Of a DNA stretch of 64,000 nucleotides, positions 33,446 to 41,883 are shown in pieces. Location of the stretch: the NCBI GenBank assembly GCA_910586205.1, contig CAJUGD010000023.1:1-64000 (forward strand), in the 5' to 3' direction. This stretch comes from an uncultured Lachnospiraceae bacterium (GTDB lineage Bacteria > Bacillota > Clostridia > Lachnospirales > Lachnospiraceae). The position numbers and the translations under genes are program-made. The notes below the pieces were generated by a model. The model saw only the letters and a program-made list of their open reading frames with translations, was not told the DNA's origin and made no database searches. Position 1 is the first letter of the stretch. Every line of letters starts with the position of its first letter.

Positions 33446-34768
33446 ATGTCGTTGAGAGTATCAGGAAATAATTATTCCAATTATCAAAACATGTATCAGA
33501 TGATGCAGACTTTACAGGCATCAAAGACTGCACAGAGTTCCAGAATCGGGCAGGCAATCACTCCCATCAGCAGAGTGTCTCGTGTAAAGACAAGTTCAGT
33601 CAATTACACAGATACTCTGAAATTTGTCCAGAATTACGGAAAAGGAATGTCTGATGTAAAACTGAGCGCGGCAAAGCTTCAGTCAGGCAATGCGTCAAAT
33701 GTATTTTCCAGCGTGGACATGAAAAGTTCTGACGCCTCTGTTGCGCAGGTGGATAAGACTTTTCGCCCCAGACAGGGCACGGAGATCAGCCTTGAAGTTC
33801 AGTCTTTAGCCTCGGCTCAGCAGAACCGCAGCCAGGCCGTAGACGGAGCGGAAGCGGCACAGGACGGATCCTCTATGAATTTCCAGGTGACTTCATCCGG
33901 AGGAAAGAGTGTGCAGGTCAATGTCAGCGATACTGCAGCAGACGGAACCAAACGCACCAATGAGCAGATGTATCAGGAAGCAGCCCAGCAGATCAACAGC
34001 AGAAGAAACTTGGGGGTAAAGGCTTCCGTGGCCAATGAGGACGGCAAGATTTCTTTGGTATTGACCTCAGAAAAGACCGGAGAGAGCAATGGTTTTACTG
34101 TGCAGGGAGAGTTAGGGGCGGCGGCAGGGCTTCAGCAGACAGCATCAGAAGGACAGAATGCCAGATATACCGTAACCCAGAATGGTCAGACTACCTCCCG
34201 CAGTTCAGAGAGCAATAAGATTTCTCTGGATTATGGCAGAATTGACGCTACCTTGACAGGAACCGGCTCTGCAGAGATCAAGGCAGGGGCAGATATGGAT
34301 AAGATTGTCTCTGCAGTAAAGGATATGGCAAGCAGTTATAATGAGGCCACGGATCTTCTCAAGGCAAATTCCGGAAGGGGCAGAGGGACTCAGGCTCAGT
34401 ATGAGAGCTTCAGCCGTCCTATTGCCAGTGAAAGAACCTTGAAGGCTGTGGGAATCAGCTATGACAAGAGTGGCAGAATGCAGGTAGATGAGTCAGCATT
34501 AAAGAAAGCGCTGAATGAGAATTTTGAGGGAACGAAGGAGATTATAGGGGGTCAATTTGGGATCGCAGATAAGGTGGCCCAGAAAGCAGATTCTGCTATG
34601 GCTGCTTCTTCCGGAAGATTGGTGGATCAGGATATCTCCACAAGAATGGACCGGAATCAGGAAAATACCTTTTCTTCCTTCCGTTTCTTGTCTAACTTTG
34701 CAGGATCCGGACCGTACAGCCTGGGCAACTACTACACAGTTGGACTGATGTTAAATACCCGGGGATAA
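33446..34768 (+). CDS. Second FliD-like filament-cap family protein
   Basis: This 440-residue protein has a FliD_C-like C-terminal half: KIVSAVKDMASSYNEATDLL, then RTLKAVGISYDKSGRMQVDE and SALKKALNENFEGTKEIIGG. The middle (TEISLEVQSLASAQQNRSQA) also resembles the FliD D2/D3 start. The N-terminal 60 residues, rich in Ser, Asn and Gln, differ from canonical FliD D0, and the conserved ASGIDRDA motif is missing. It could cap a different filament end, act as a minor cap subunit, or be an export substrate used in adhesion. GAGAAGGTG precedes ATG 33446. It is downstream of the fliD terminator and so has its own transcript. Confidence 0.7.
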   Translation: MSLRVSGNNYSNYQNMYQMMQTLQASKTAQSSRIGQAITPISRVSRVKTSSVNYTDTLKFVQNYGKGMSDVKLSAAKLQSGNASNVFSSVDMKSSDASVAQVDKTFRPRQGTEISLEVQSLASAQQNRSQAVDGAEAAQDGSSMNFQVTSSGGKSVQVNVSDTAADGTKRTNEQMYQEAAQQINSRRNLGVKASVANEDGKISLVLTSEKTGESNGFTVQGELGAAAGLQQTASEGQNARYTVTQNGQTTSRSSESNKISLDYGRIDATLTGTGSAEIKAGADMDKIVSAVKDMASSYNEATDLLKANSGRGRGTQAQYESFSRPIASERTLKAVGISYDKSGRMQVDESALKKALNENFEGTKEIIGGQFGIADKVAQKADSAMAASSGRLVDQDISTRMDRNQENTFSSFRFLSNFAGSGPYSLGNYYTVGLMLNTRG

Positions 34769-34798
34769 TAGATCCGGCTTCTTGAAGAGAGAGACTTT

Positions 34799-35971
34799 AT
34801 GAACCAATTATTGTTTGAGGGACGTACCTTGGTAGGGATGATTGCTTCTATCATCCGCCAGGATACCTTGCATGTGATGTTTAACCGGCTGGATTGGGAA
34901 AGGATGTTCCGGCTGGCAGATTACCATAGGGTTGCGAATATTATTTATCTGGGTGTTCTAGGAAAAGGGGATGCCTTACCGGATCGATGGCGTGACCGTT
35001 TTTTCGGACGGTATCAGGAAACGCTGTTATTTGGGGAAAATTGCGATGAGTCCCTCAAAGAGGTCCTGATGTGGCTGGACATGCGGGAGATTTCCTGCAC
35101 AGTTCTTACCTCCACATCAATCCGGGAATTTTATGAGATTCCGGAAACAGCGGAAAACAGCCCTGTCCAGATTTTGCTGGATGAAGAAAACTATTATTTG
35201 GCCAAGGGATATTTGGTTGATCTTGGCTATGAGACAGATCAGACATATAAAGGTTATGGAGAACGGATGAAGCGGGTGTCCGGAATATCGGTTGTGATCT
35301 ATTATAAGCTGCCATTTCGGACATCCGGTTATGCAAAAAACATGCAAAGGCTTTTGGAAACAGCCTTTGTACAAGAACCATACTATAATATCCGGGTACT
35401 TTCAGAGGAAGGTGAGTTTATATTCCGGATGGCAAAGATTGTCTATGGCTATGCTACAGATGAGCTGCGCCTGCGGGAAATGTTAGATATCCATCTGTTC
35501 CATAAAGCATGGCGAAAGGAATTGAACATGGAAACCATTCAAAAAAGGCTGTCAGATTTTCAGATTGATGAAATATCAGAAAAGCTTTTGAGAATTGCGT
35601 ACATGTGGTTTGGAGACAGAAAGGATAATATCTTCATAGAGCAGCCGGAGGATATGTCAGTCTATGATGTGATTGAAGATAGGCTTTTGACGAGAGGAAC
35701 TATTAACCGAGAGGCAGATGTTCAGGTTCTGAAGCTGGAAAAGGCGATACAAAAGGATATTGACAAGGAGAAACGGGAAGAAAGCTGGGAGCTTTTTACA
35801 GAGAAAATTACTGACTGTCTGGGGGGATTTAAGAGAGGGCTTCAATGGGCATTTCCCGATTACCATTACATGAGTTCCATTTATCCTGCTGTGGAAAAGA
35901 TTCCTATATTACTTCCCGTGTTTTGGGGGGTACGGGGGATTCGGATTCTGTGGAGGATGATTGTGAAGTAA
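34799..35971 (+). CDS. Nucleotidyltransferase-like protein (NTP_transf_5 type)
   Basis: This 390-residue protein resembles the uncharacterised nucleotidyltransferase family PF14907. WERMFRLADYHRVANIIYLG at the N-terminus and YHYMSSIYPAVEKIPILLPV near the C-terminus are family-like. The usual catalytic DxD-type motif appears as VQILLDEENYYLA, so activity is uncertain. Members often sit in surface polysaccharide or modification loci; its place between a FliD-like protein and csrA could mean a role in modifying filament proteins, which is inference. A terminator follows. Confidence 0.65.
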   Translation: MNQLLFEGRTLVGMIASIIRQDTLHVMFNRLDWERMFRLADYHRVANIIYLGVLGKGDALPDRWRDRFFGRYQETLLFGENCDESLKEVLMWLDMREISCTVLTSTSIREFYEIPETAENSPVQILLDEENYYLAKGYLVDLGYETDQTYKGYGERMKRVSGISVVIYYKLPFRTSGYAKNMQRLLETAFVQEPYYNIRVLSEEGEFIFRMAKIVYGYATDELRLREMLDIHLFHKAWRKELNMETIQKRLSDFQIDEISEKLLRIAYMWFGDRKDNIFIEQPEDMSVYDVIEDRLLTRGTINREADVQVLKLEKAIQKDIDKEKREESWELFTEKITDCLGGFKRGLQWAFPDYHYMSSIYPAVEKIPILLPVFWGVRGIRILWRMIVK

Positions 35972-36007
35972 ATGGGTCTTCTTGGAAGATAGAGAAGAAA
36001 GCTGAAA

Positions 36008-36041
36008 AGCCCTGCAGGCACATCCTTGTGCCTGCAGGGCT
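36008..36041. terminator. Strong hairpin between convergent genes
   Basis: AGCCCTGCAGGCAC (36008-36021) and GTGCCTGCAGGGCT (36028-36041) form a perfect 14-base stem between the nucleotidyltransferase gene and csrA, facing each other. T-runs are short on both sides. Confidence 0.75.
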
Positions 36042-36096
36042 GCTTTGACGTTTAAAGCGCCATTGTGGTTTTGGTCGCCCTCCCTGGCTGGAACAA

Positions 36097-36348
36097 TCAG
36101 TCTTCCTTTTCGGGAACGATCTGCTTCTTTTTGAAGATTGACTGAAACATCCTTACAGAATCCAAATCCGGGGTAAGAGCAGTCTTGTTGGTCTTCTCAG
36201 CCTCTGACAGCTCCTCCCTTAATATGGATATCTGCTTTGGCGCGTCTATAGCAAGACGCACTCCATCTGATGCACATTCAATGATCGTGATGCGGATGTT
36301 GTCTCCGATTAGAATACTCTCGTTCTTTTTACGTCGAAGTATCAGCAT
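36097..36348 (-). CDS. csrA: Carbon storage regulator CsrA
   Basis: This 83-residue RNA-binding protein begins MLILRRKKNESILIGDNIRI, the standard CsrA start, and keeps VRLAIDAPKQISILREEL. In Bacillus, CsrA blocks translation of flagellin mRNA until FliW sequesters it. The C-terminal tail (about 30 residues) is longer than in enteric CsrA, as in Gram-positive homologues bound by FliW. The start is ATG 36348, 20 bases inside the end of fliW; a GTG at 36360 is possible. It faces the nucleotidyltransferase gene across a hairpin. Confidence 0.95.
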   Translation of the reverse strand: MLILRRKKNESILIGDNIRITIIECASDGVRLAIDAPKQISILREELSEAEKTNKTALTPDLDSVRMFQSIFKKKQIVPEKED

Positions 36349-36811
36349 GCTCTTTTTCACTCCCGTTTGTTGGCTCAGCTACAGTTGGAAAGGAACGCAG
36401 CTCATGACGGTATCCATAAGGAGAGTTTTCCAAAATAACTTGAATTCCACGGCGCGTCTGCGGGTTGATCACCAGAGGAGATTTTAAATTTACCGTATTC
36501 TCCAGATAATTGCTCCGCACGACGCAGATTGAATAGTATGAAAGTTCTCCGCTGTCCTGAACCTCCAAACAAGCAAGCTCCTCGGGAGTCAGTTCGGGAG
36601 AGTAATCCGGACAAAGAAGAAAAGGATTGATCAATACAAATCCTACCTTGCATTCCTCTACCGACTGCAGCAAAAGCATCGAATCATCATCTTCATTCAG
36701 ATATAAGAGAAGATATTGCGTCAGCTTTGGAAAACCAAAGAGACCATCCGGGAATATTAAAAGATCGCTTTCTTCATATTCCACCATGCCATAATCTGTT
36801 TGTATTGTCAT
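36329..36811 (-). CDS. fliW: Flagellar assembly factor FliW
   Basis: This 160-residue protein binds CsrA and flagellin alternately and so couples flagellin synthesis to export. LIFPDGLFGFPKLTQYLLLY and FVLINPFLLCPDYSPEL are family hallmarks, and KSPLVINPQTRRGIQVIL is the conserved core. The gene overlaps csrA by 20 bases, giving tight coupling of antagonist and target. Confidence 0.93.
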   Translation of the reverse strand: MTIQTDYGMVEYEESDLLIFPDGLFGFPKLTQYLLLYLNEDDDSMLLLQSVEECKVGFVLINPFLLCPDYSPELTPEELACLEVQDSGELSYYSICVVRSNYLENTVNLKSPLVINPQTRRGIQVILENSPYGYRHELRSFPTVAEPTNGSEKEHADTST

Positions 36812-36826
36812 ATCAATTTAACACTC

Positions 36827-37420
36827 CTATGTGAATAGATTGACATTCCTGCCCGGATCACCGTTACGGGGAGGAACATAGTTAAAGCCGCCAAGATATT
36901 CTACATGCACCTGGGGCCTTTGGGTGATAATGGTCATAACCAAAGGAGGAAGATAGGTAAGATCTCCCTTGGCAACCCGCATCTCAAAAGCGCCTCGCTG
37001 TGCTGTATAGGATGTGCTGGTTTCCACAGAAATATCCTGGCTTACAGCAGTGGAAGCAGATAGCGCGGCTGTTGGTGTATAAGCCGACCCTCCATTTGCT
37101 GCCGATACAGCAGGGGCTGGACTGGAAGCAGCCGGAGCAGAAGGCTGAGCGGCATGCTGGAGAGCAGTCTGAAGAAATGACTTATCTTGTACCTGCACCT
37201 GCGGCGTCGCATTACTACGGGAAAAAGCTCGGTTTATCCTGGTAATGTCTTCAACGGAAACGGAACCCTGTACATGAGGATTGCTGCGTCGGCTGGACAT
37301 TTGACGCGCCAGGGCTTTTCTTCTCTCAATATCGACGGAATCAGATGTTACCAAGCGGGCATTCTGAGTAAAACGTACCATCTGTAAAGGTTCTGTAGTG
37401 ATTTTGATAAGCGGTCCCAT
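36827..37420 (-). CDS. DUF6470-like flagellar-locus protein
   Basis: This 197-residue protein lies between flgL and fliW, the place occupied by yviE (DUF6470) in Bacillus. The N-terminus (MGPLIKITTEPLQMVRFTQN) and C-terminus (TIITQRPQVHVEYLGGFNYV) look folded; the middle is Ala/Ser/Pro-rich and disordered. AAGGAGG directly precedes ATG 37420, which excludes the longer frame to 37465. Its function is unknown in any species. Family call is by position and partial resemblance. Confidence 0.6.
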   Translation of the reverse strand: MGPLIKITTEPLQMVRFTQNARLVTSDSVDIERRKALARQMSSRRSNPHVQGSVSVEDITRINRAFSRSNATPQVQVQDKSFLQTALQHAAQPSAPAASSPAPAVSAANGGSAYTPTAALSASTAVSQDISVETSTSYTAQRGAFEMRVAKGDLTYLPPLVMTIITQRPQVHVEYLGGFNYVPPRNGDPGRNVNLFT

Positions 37421-37476
37421 AAAAGAAGCCTCCTTTCTATATAATAATTTGTGATTCTTTAACAACTTGTAATGTA

Positions 37477-37511
37477 CTGTATCATTCAGCGTTATTTGCT
37501 GAATGATACAG
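37477..37511. other. Perfect hairpin between flgL and the DUF6470-like gene
   Basis: CTGTATCATTCAGC (37477-37490) and GCTGAATGATACAG (37498-37511) form a perfect 14-base stem with a 7-base loop. No T-run follows on the minus strand, so it may reduce read-through or protect the flgK-flgL mRNA 3' end. Confidence 0.75.
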
Positions 37512-37520
37512 CTTTATCTG

Positions 37521-38714
37521 TTATCTTACAAAGTCAAAGAGAGAGGTAGTCATCAGCTTAGAACCAACCTGGAGAGCTGCGTTGTAAGAATACTGATTGT
37601 TGAACATTTCCATAATCGCAGCATAGGGGTCGGCTCCTAAGGTGTCTTTGTACTGTTCATTCAGAGAATCTTCAATGCTGTCAAGGCGGGTGGCAGTCTC
37701 ATCCAACACCTTGGATTTGTTGCCTAAGTCAGAATAAGTGGTACTTAAAGTACGCTCGGCAGTGGTCATGCTGTCAATCGTGGAAGCAAGCATGTCATCA
37801 AGCTTTTCCTTATCCCCGGTTTCCTGGTAATCTTCGATAGCAAAGATAGCCTTGCCAATGAGGGCAATGGCACTGTTATCCATACCATATTCACCCTTGC
37901 TGCCCTCCATAATATTCTTAAAGGCAGTCGCACTGTTGGCGCCATTAGGGCCAGCCATGGCTCTGACAGCATCAGAATTGTAACCTGTTAAAACGTTGAG
38001 ACCGCCTGTGTAAGTGTCAAGGAGCGTGTCGCGGTCATTGATGGAACCATAGCCGATATCAATTCTGCCTTGCTCGGACATAGCTTTGACTAATTTGGCT
38101 TGATGCTCAGCCGGCGTAACGCCACCGGCAGCCGGCGGCTGAAGTTCAAATTTATATTCACCCGTAGTTTGATCTTTGGACAATTTAAATTCAAAATTCG
38201 TTACATCAGTCTCTCCCGGGAAAGTATGACTATAGGTAAGGGTCATCTCTCTGTTCTCAAGGTCAATATCTAATGCAAACGGGGTAGTTGTCACATCATT
38301 TCCGCCGTACACATAAAAGTCCTGATATTGTGTATTTAAATCATTGGCAATGGTACGTACCTTTTGCATCAGATCTTCTTTGATGGTCTGGATATCAGCC
38401 TCTCCGGTAGTGGTGGCAGTTCTGCCGTACTGCACCTGGGTCTTTGCTTTGCTGAGGGTTAGCTGGATATCACGTACTCCCAATTCCTGCTGGTAAAGAC
38501 GATTTTTAACATCTGTAAGAAGTGTATTTTTTGTCAGGGTGTCCTGATACTGGCTGTCAATTTTCTGGCCGATATAGTAAGAAAGAGGACTGTCCGCAGC
38601 TTTTTCGTAGGCAGCTCCCGTGGTGATCTTGTTCATGCTTTTATTAAGCTTCAGATGTACATTATTTACAGAAGACGTAAAATTTCTGTAAGTAGATCCA
38701 GTTGTTACACGCAT
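37521..38714 (-). CDS. flgL: Hook-filament junction protein FlgL
   Basis: FlgL (HAP3) links the hook to the flagellin filament. This 397-residue protein has flagellin-like ends: MRVTTGSTYRNFTSSVNNVH with KITTGAAYEKAADSPLSYYI at the N-terminus, and EMFNNQYSYNAALQVGSKLM at the C-terminus. GGAGG is eight bases before ATG 38714; the upstream GTG is inside that site. It follows flgK by 32 bases. Confidence 0.92.
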   Translation of the reverse strand: MRVTTGSTYRNFTSSVNNVHLKLNKSMNKITTGAAYEKAADSPLSYYIGQKIDSQYQDTLTKNTLLTDVKNRLYQQELGVRDIQLTLSKAKTQVQYGRTATTTGEADIQTIKEDLMQKVRTIANDLNTQYQDFYVYGGNDVTTTPFALDIDLENREMTLTYSHTFPGETDVTNFEFKLSKDQTTGEYKFELQPPAAGGVTPAEHQAKLVKAMSEQGRIDIGYGSINDRDTLLDTYTGGLNVLTGYNSDAVRAMAGPNGANSATAFKNIMEGSKGEYGMDNSAIALIGKAIFAIEDYQETGDKEKLDDMLASTIDSMTTAERTLSTTYSDLGNKSKVLDETATRLDSIEDSLNEQYKDTLGADPYAAIMEMFNNQYSYNAALQVGSKLMTTSLFDFVR

Positions 38715-38746
38715 ATATTGCACCTCCGTGTCAAAATAATAAAGAT

Positions 38747-40558
38747 TTAACGGCCAACCAAGCCGGTGTTGTTGATTAATATGTTCAATGCCTCGTCCAG
38801 TGTAGTCATAAGACGGGAAGAAGCGCTATAAGCAGACATGTATACCATCATGTTGGCGGCTTCTTCATCTAAGCTGACTCCGGATACAGCATCCCGGGAG
38901 TTCTGAATCCCATTGAGAACCGTTACATTGGTTTTAAAGGATTGCTGGTTCGAGAAGGTGTCATTAGCCATAATGGTTGCAGTGTGGTTCATAAAGTCGG
39001 CGAAAGAGTTGTTCTTTAAATCTAAAGTTTCTGCTGTGCCGCTGCCTATATTTCCGGAGCTTTCAAATATGATTGGATTACCGTCAGAATCCTTAAAGGA
39101 TATATTGGCATTTAGCGGGAACGAGTTCTGCATGGCCTGTATGAGGTTCAGCACTGTATTATTAGAACTGTCACCTGCATTTCCTAAATGAACAACGCCG
39201 CTGCTCCAATTAGAATTAATCCCGATATTGGCGGCAGTGATATTGTTCCAGTTAGGAGGATTGCCGGTTTTATCGGCCAATAAGAACTGCGTTTCATCCC
39301 AGTTACCGCCTGCGTCTTTGCTGCTTCCTTTAATATTAATGTTATTTACTACTGTAGCAAATGTTTTCGCAAGATTATTCAACTGGTTTCTATAGAACTC
39401 ATATCCTCTTACGTCTGATATTCCGGTTGTTTCGCCGTCTTTCCACAGCATATCAAGGCTGGCCTGAACGGAACCGGAAGAAGGCTGGAATTGGTTTGTT
39501 ATCGCGCCGTTGTTATTTTCAAAAACAAGTACATTGTTATTGATTGGTTCACCTTTATAATTTTGTGAGACGCCTGTAAAGGTAAGCGCAATATCAGTCG
39601 GGGCATTAACACTTCCGCCTGTAATATCTACCTGACCGATATTATCGGTTCCGGAGCCTACAGTGCCTTCTACAAGCAAAAGACGCTGGGTATCGCCGTT
39701 GGCGTCCTGGTATACCATCTCTACCCGCAGATCGTCAGGCCACTCTTTCTTTGCATAAGGAGTGCCGTTGTCATCAACATAATAGAGCTCACCTAAAGCG
39801 GGATTTCCATTAGCATCGAATCCGTCATGGGCCATATCCTTATAATAGCTGACCTCAATGGGAATATAGCTGGCCAATTCATCCAAAAGCAGGTTGCGCT
39901 GATCCATCAGCTCCAGGCTCTGCTGTCCAAAGATCTGATTATCCTTAATCTGACGATTCAGAGAGCTGATCTGCTTTAAAATATCATTAATCTCCTGTAC
40001 GGCGCCGTTCTCATTGGTTCCGGTGCCGTCTAAGCGGCTGAACTCATCTTTCTCGGCTTTGTTAATCTGACGGTCTGCATCATTGAGCATATTGGTCAAA
40101 GCCTGCATACGGGAACGAAGCTCAGATTCAAATACAGGGTCATTAATCTTGCCTAAATCCTGCATGTTGGTCAAGGTAGACTGAATGTTGTCAAAAGCCT
40201 TGCGGATTCCTTCAATCTGAGACTCATCTAAGAAATTGGCCAGACGGTTTAAAGCTGTGTCAATTCCTTCTGTATAGCCGGACTTCTGTATCTGATCCCG
40301 GTATTGACCGTCTAAGTACGGATCCCGAAGCTGTACGACCTTCTCCATGCGCACACCAAAACCCACTACTGTTTCTGTTCCGTTGGAGTAGTGGGAGGCA
40401 GTGTGTGTGTAATTGATACTGGATGTCTTTAATGCCTGTCTGGTATAGCCAGGGGTGTTCATATTGGCAAGGTTCTGGCCGACAATATCCAACCGCTTCT
40501 GATTCTCCTGTAAGGAAGAATAGGCAGTTGAAAATCCGGCGAAAGTTGCTCGTAACAT
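38747..40558 (-). CDS. flgK: Hook-associated protein FlgK
   Basis: FlgK (HAP1) is the first hook-filament junction protein. This 603-residue copy has the conserved start MLRATFAGFSTAYSSLQENQ, QNLANMNTPGYTRQ and the C-terminal SLDEEAANMMVYMSAYSASS. It is of normal length. GGAGG precedes ATG 40558; the frame upstream is not needed. Order flgM-flgN-flgK-flgL-(DUF6470)-fliW-csrA is the Firmicutes standard. Confidence 0.94.
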   Translation of the reverse strand: MLRATFAGFSTAYSSLQENQKRLDIVGQNLANMNTPGYTRQALKTSSINYTHTASHYSNGTETVVGFGVRMEKVVQLRDPYLDGQYRDQIQKSGYTEGIDTALNRLANFLDESQIEGIRKAFDNIQSTLTNMQDLGKINDPVFESELRSRMQALTNMLNDADRQINKAEKDEFSRLDGTGTNENGAVQEINDILKQISSLNRQIKDNQIFGQQSLELMDQRNLLLDELASYIPIEVSYYKDMAHDGFDANGNPALGELYYVDDNGTPYAKKEWPDDLRVEMVYQDANGDTQRLLLVEGTVGSGTDNIGQVDITGGSVNAPTDIALTFTGVSQNYKGEPINNNVLVFENNNGAITNQFQPSSGSVQASLDMLWKDGETTGISDVRGYEFYRNQLNNLAKTFATVVNNINIKGSSKDAGGNWDETQFLLADKTGNPPNWNNITAANIGINSNWSSGVVHLGNAGDSSNNTVLNLIQAMQNSFPLNANISFKDSDGNPIIFESSGNIGSGTAETLDLKNNSFADFMNHTATIMANDTFSNQQSFKTNVTVLNGIQNSRDAVSGVSLDEEAANMMVYMSAYSASSRLMTTLDEALNILINNTGLVGR

Positions 40559-40684
40559 ATTCTCATCCTCCGAATCTTTTCTATATAAAATGAAGCAGCT
40601 CGCCACAAAAGTGACGAGTTCACCGGGAACGAATAAGCGTTCCTGGCGAAGTTTCTATCATAACGCGGCGCCGCTTTAAGGGCG

Positions 40685-41167
40685 TCACACGTATTTGTCC
40701 TGGAGCTTGGTGCGGACAGGAGAGCCGGCGTTTAGACTGCCCGTGTTATCGTAAGAGCGGCCCTGCTGTCTGGCCATAATAAGATTCATCTCGCGGAGAC
40801 GGGCATTAATAATCTGCTCAGAAGACTTTCTGGCATGTTCCAGCCGCTTTAAATTTTGTTCAAGCTCTAAAAACAACGGACGGAGCAAATGTTCCTGCTC
40901 CGACGTGGCTTTTTCTAAGATCTGGCGGAAGGTAAAAGACTTCCAACCCAGAGCATCCATCAGCTTTAGCCTGCGCTGCTCCAATCCCCGAAGCTTGAGA
41001 ATATGAGCCTGTTCATCCTGAATATAACCGTCTAAGAGCTCATGGCGTCTCGCGGAGGCTGCCGCCGCCTTCGCTTCCTCAATTTGAGCGATATGAACAG
41101 CCACAACGCTTAAGTCGCGGATAACGGCGGCAAATTCTTCCAATGTTTCCTGTGTGTTTTGATTCAT
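40685..41167 (-). CDS. flgN: FlgK/FlgL export chaperone FlgN
   Basis: This 160-residue helical protein occupies the flgN position and resembles FlgN: QAHILKLRGLEQRRLKLMDA, followed by a long helical pairing region and a polar tail. FlgN binds FlgK and FlgL before export. A hairpin (GGAACG/CGTTCC, 40626-40643) lies between it and flgK. Confidence 0.8.
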   Translation of the reverse strand: MNQNTQETLEEFAAVIRDLSVVAVHIAQIEEAKAAAASARRHELLDGYIQDEQAHILKLRGLEQRRLKLMDALGWKSFTFRQILEKATSEQEHLLRPLFLELEQNLKRLEHARKSSEQIINARLREMNLIMARQQGRSYDNTGSLNAGSPVRTKLQDKYV

Positions 41168-41203
41168 AAAGGTCTTAAAAACCCCCTTCCGTCAAGTATG
41201 GTC

Positions 41204-41512
41204 TCAGCTAAGTCCTAACATCCTTCCGGCTATCTGCTGGGAATCCGGATGATAACTGCCGTCAGCCACCTTGCGTCCTAATTCCTGAAGCCGGTCAGGA
41301 CTGACGCTGTTGCCTGTAAGCTGGGAAGCGGTCTTCCTTGCCAGCATGCGGGCAAAGGTCTCATCGTCATCCTGAACAGTCCGGGAACGCTGAATATTTA
41401 CCGTATCATAATCGCCCTTTACCATAGCAGCAGGCTGGGACGCACGTTTGCGGGGTGCGGAAACCGGAGCACGGTAAGTGGCGTTGTTCACAGGCCGAAA
41501 TAGTACATTCAT
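41204..41512 (-). CDS. flgM: Anti-sigma-28 factor FlgM
   Basis: This 102-residue protein has a disordered N-terminus and a C-terminal half like FlgM (DDETFARMLARKTASQLTGN, ELGRKVADGSYHPDSQQIAG). FlgM holds the flagellar sigma factor inactive until the hook is finished and FlgM is exported. It is the first gene of the minus-strand late unit and has a candidate sigma-28 promoter, as in other bacteria where it is autogenously controlled. Confidence 0.88.
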   Translation of the reverse strand: MNVLFRPVNNATYRAPVSAPRKRASQPAAMVKGDYDTVNIQRSRTVQDDDETFARMLARKTASQLTGNSVSPDRLQELGRKVADGSYHPDSQQIAGRMLGLS

Positions 41513-41567
41513 TAATCGCTACCTCCCTTCTAAATGAGTGCAGGTAATTCTTCTTTTATATGTTTAA

Positions 41568-41594
41568 TTATCGGCATTTTTTATAAAGAAATAA
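41568..41594 (-). promoter_or_regulatory. Candidate sigma-28 promoter of flgM
   Basis: On the minus strand GCCGATAA (41575-41568) is a perfect sigma-28 -10 element, 15 bases downstream of TTAT (41594-41591). The expected start gives a leader of about 50 bases. Confidence 0.65.
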
Positions 41595-41708
41595 CCATGG
41601 TTTTGTAAGTTTTTAAAATTAATGGCGTTTTAATAATTTTGCTATCTTGTATAAATGAGAAAAAGGGAATATAATAATAAATGGAAAAGAGTGTGTAGGA
41701 AAAGAAGT

Positions 41709-41735
41709 AATATTTTTCGGAAAAGCGTCGATATA
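41709..41735 (+). promoter_or_regulatory. Candidate sigma-28 promoter of the FliK-like operon
   Basis: GTCGATAT (41728-41735) lies 15 bases after TAAT (41709-41712). It drives transcription toward the repeat at 41761 and the gene at 41884. Confidence 0.5.
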
Positions 41736-41760
41736 TAAGTGTTATATTACTCTATAATAA

Positions 41761-41862
41761 GTCTGCCGCCGAAGAAGCAGCAGAAGTTCAGGTATGCCTC
41801 ATGTACCTGCCGGGCTTTTCTGTGCGGCGGTGTGCTGAAAGAGGCATGGAGGTATACTATAG
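41761..41862 (+). repeat. Dispersed structured repeat, copy A
   Basis: About 60 of 76 bases match, by eye, the reverse complement of 52447-52522, and weaker similarity continues to the end. Shared core blocks are AAGTTCAG and TATGCCTCATGT, then GGCTTTT and GGTGTGC. It is in the leader of the FliK-like operon. An apparent small protein frame across it also appears in the other copy but lacks a binding site. Confidence 0.75.
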
Positions 41863-41883
41863 AAATCAAAAGCTGGAGGGCAT

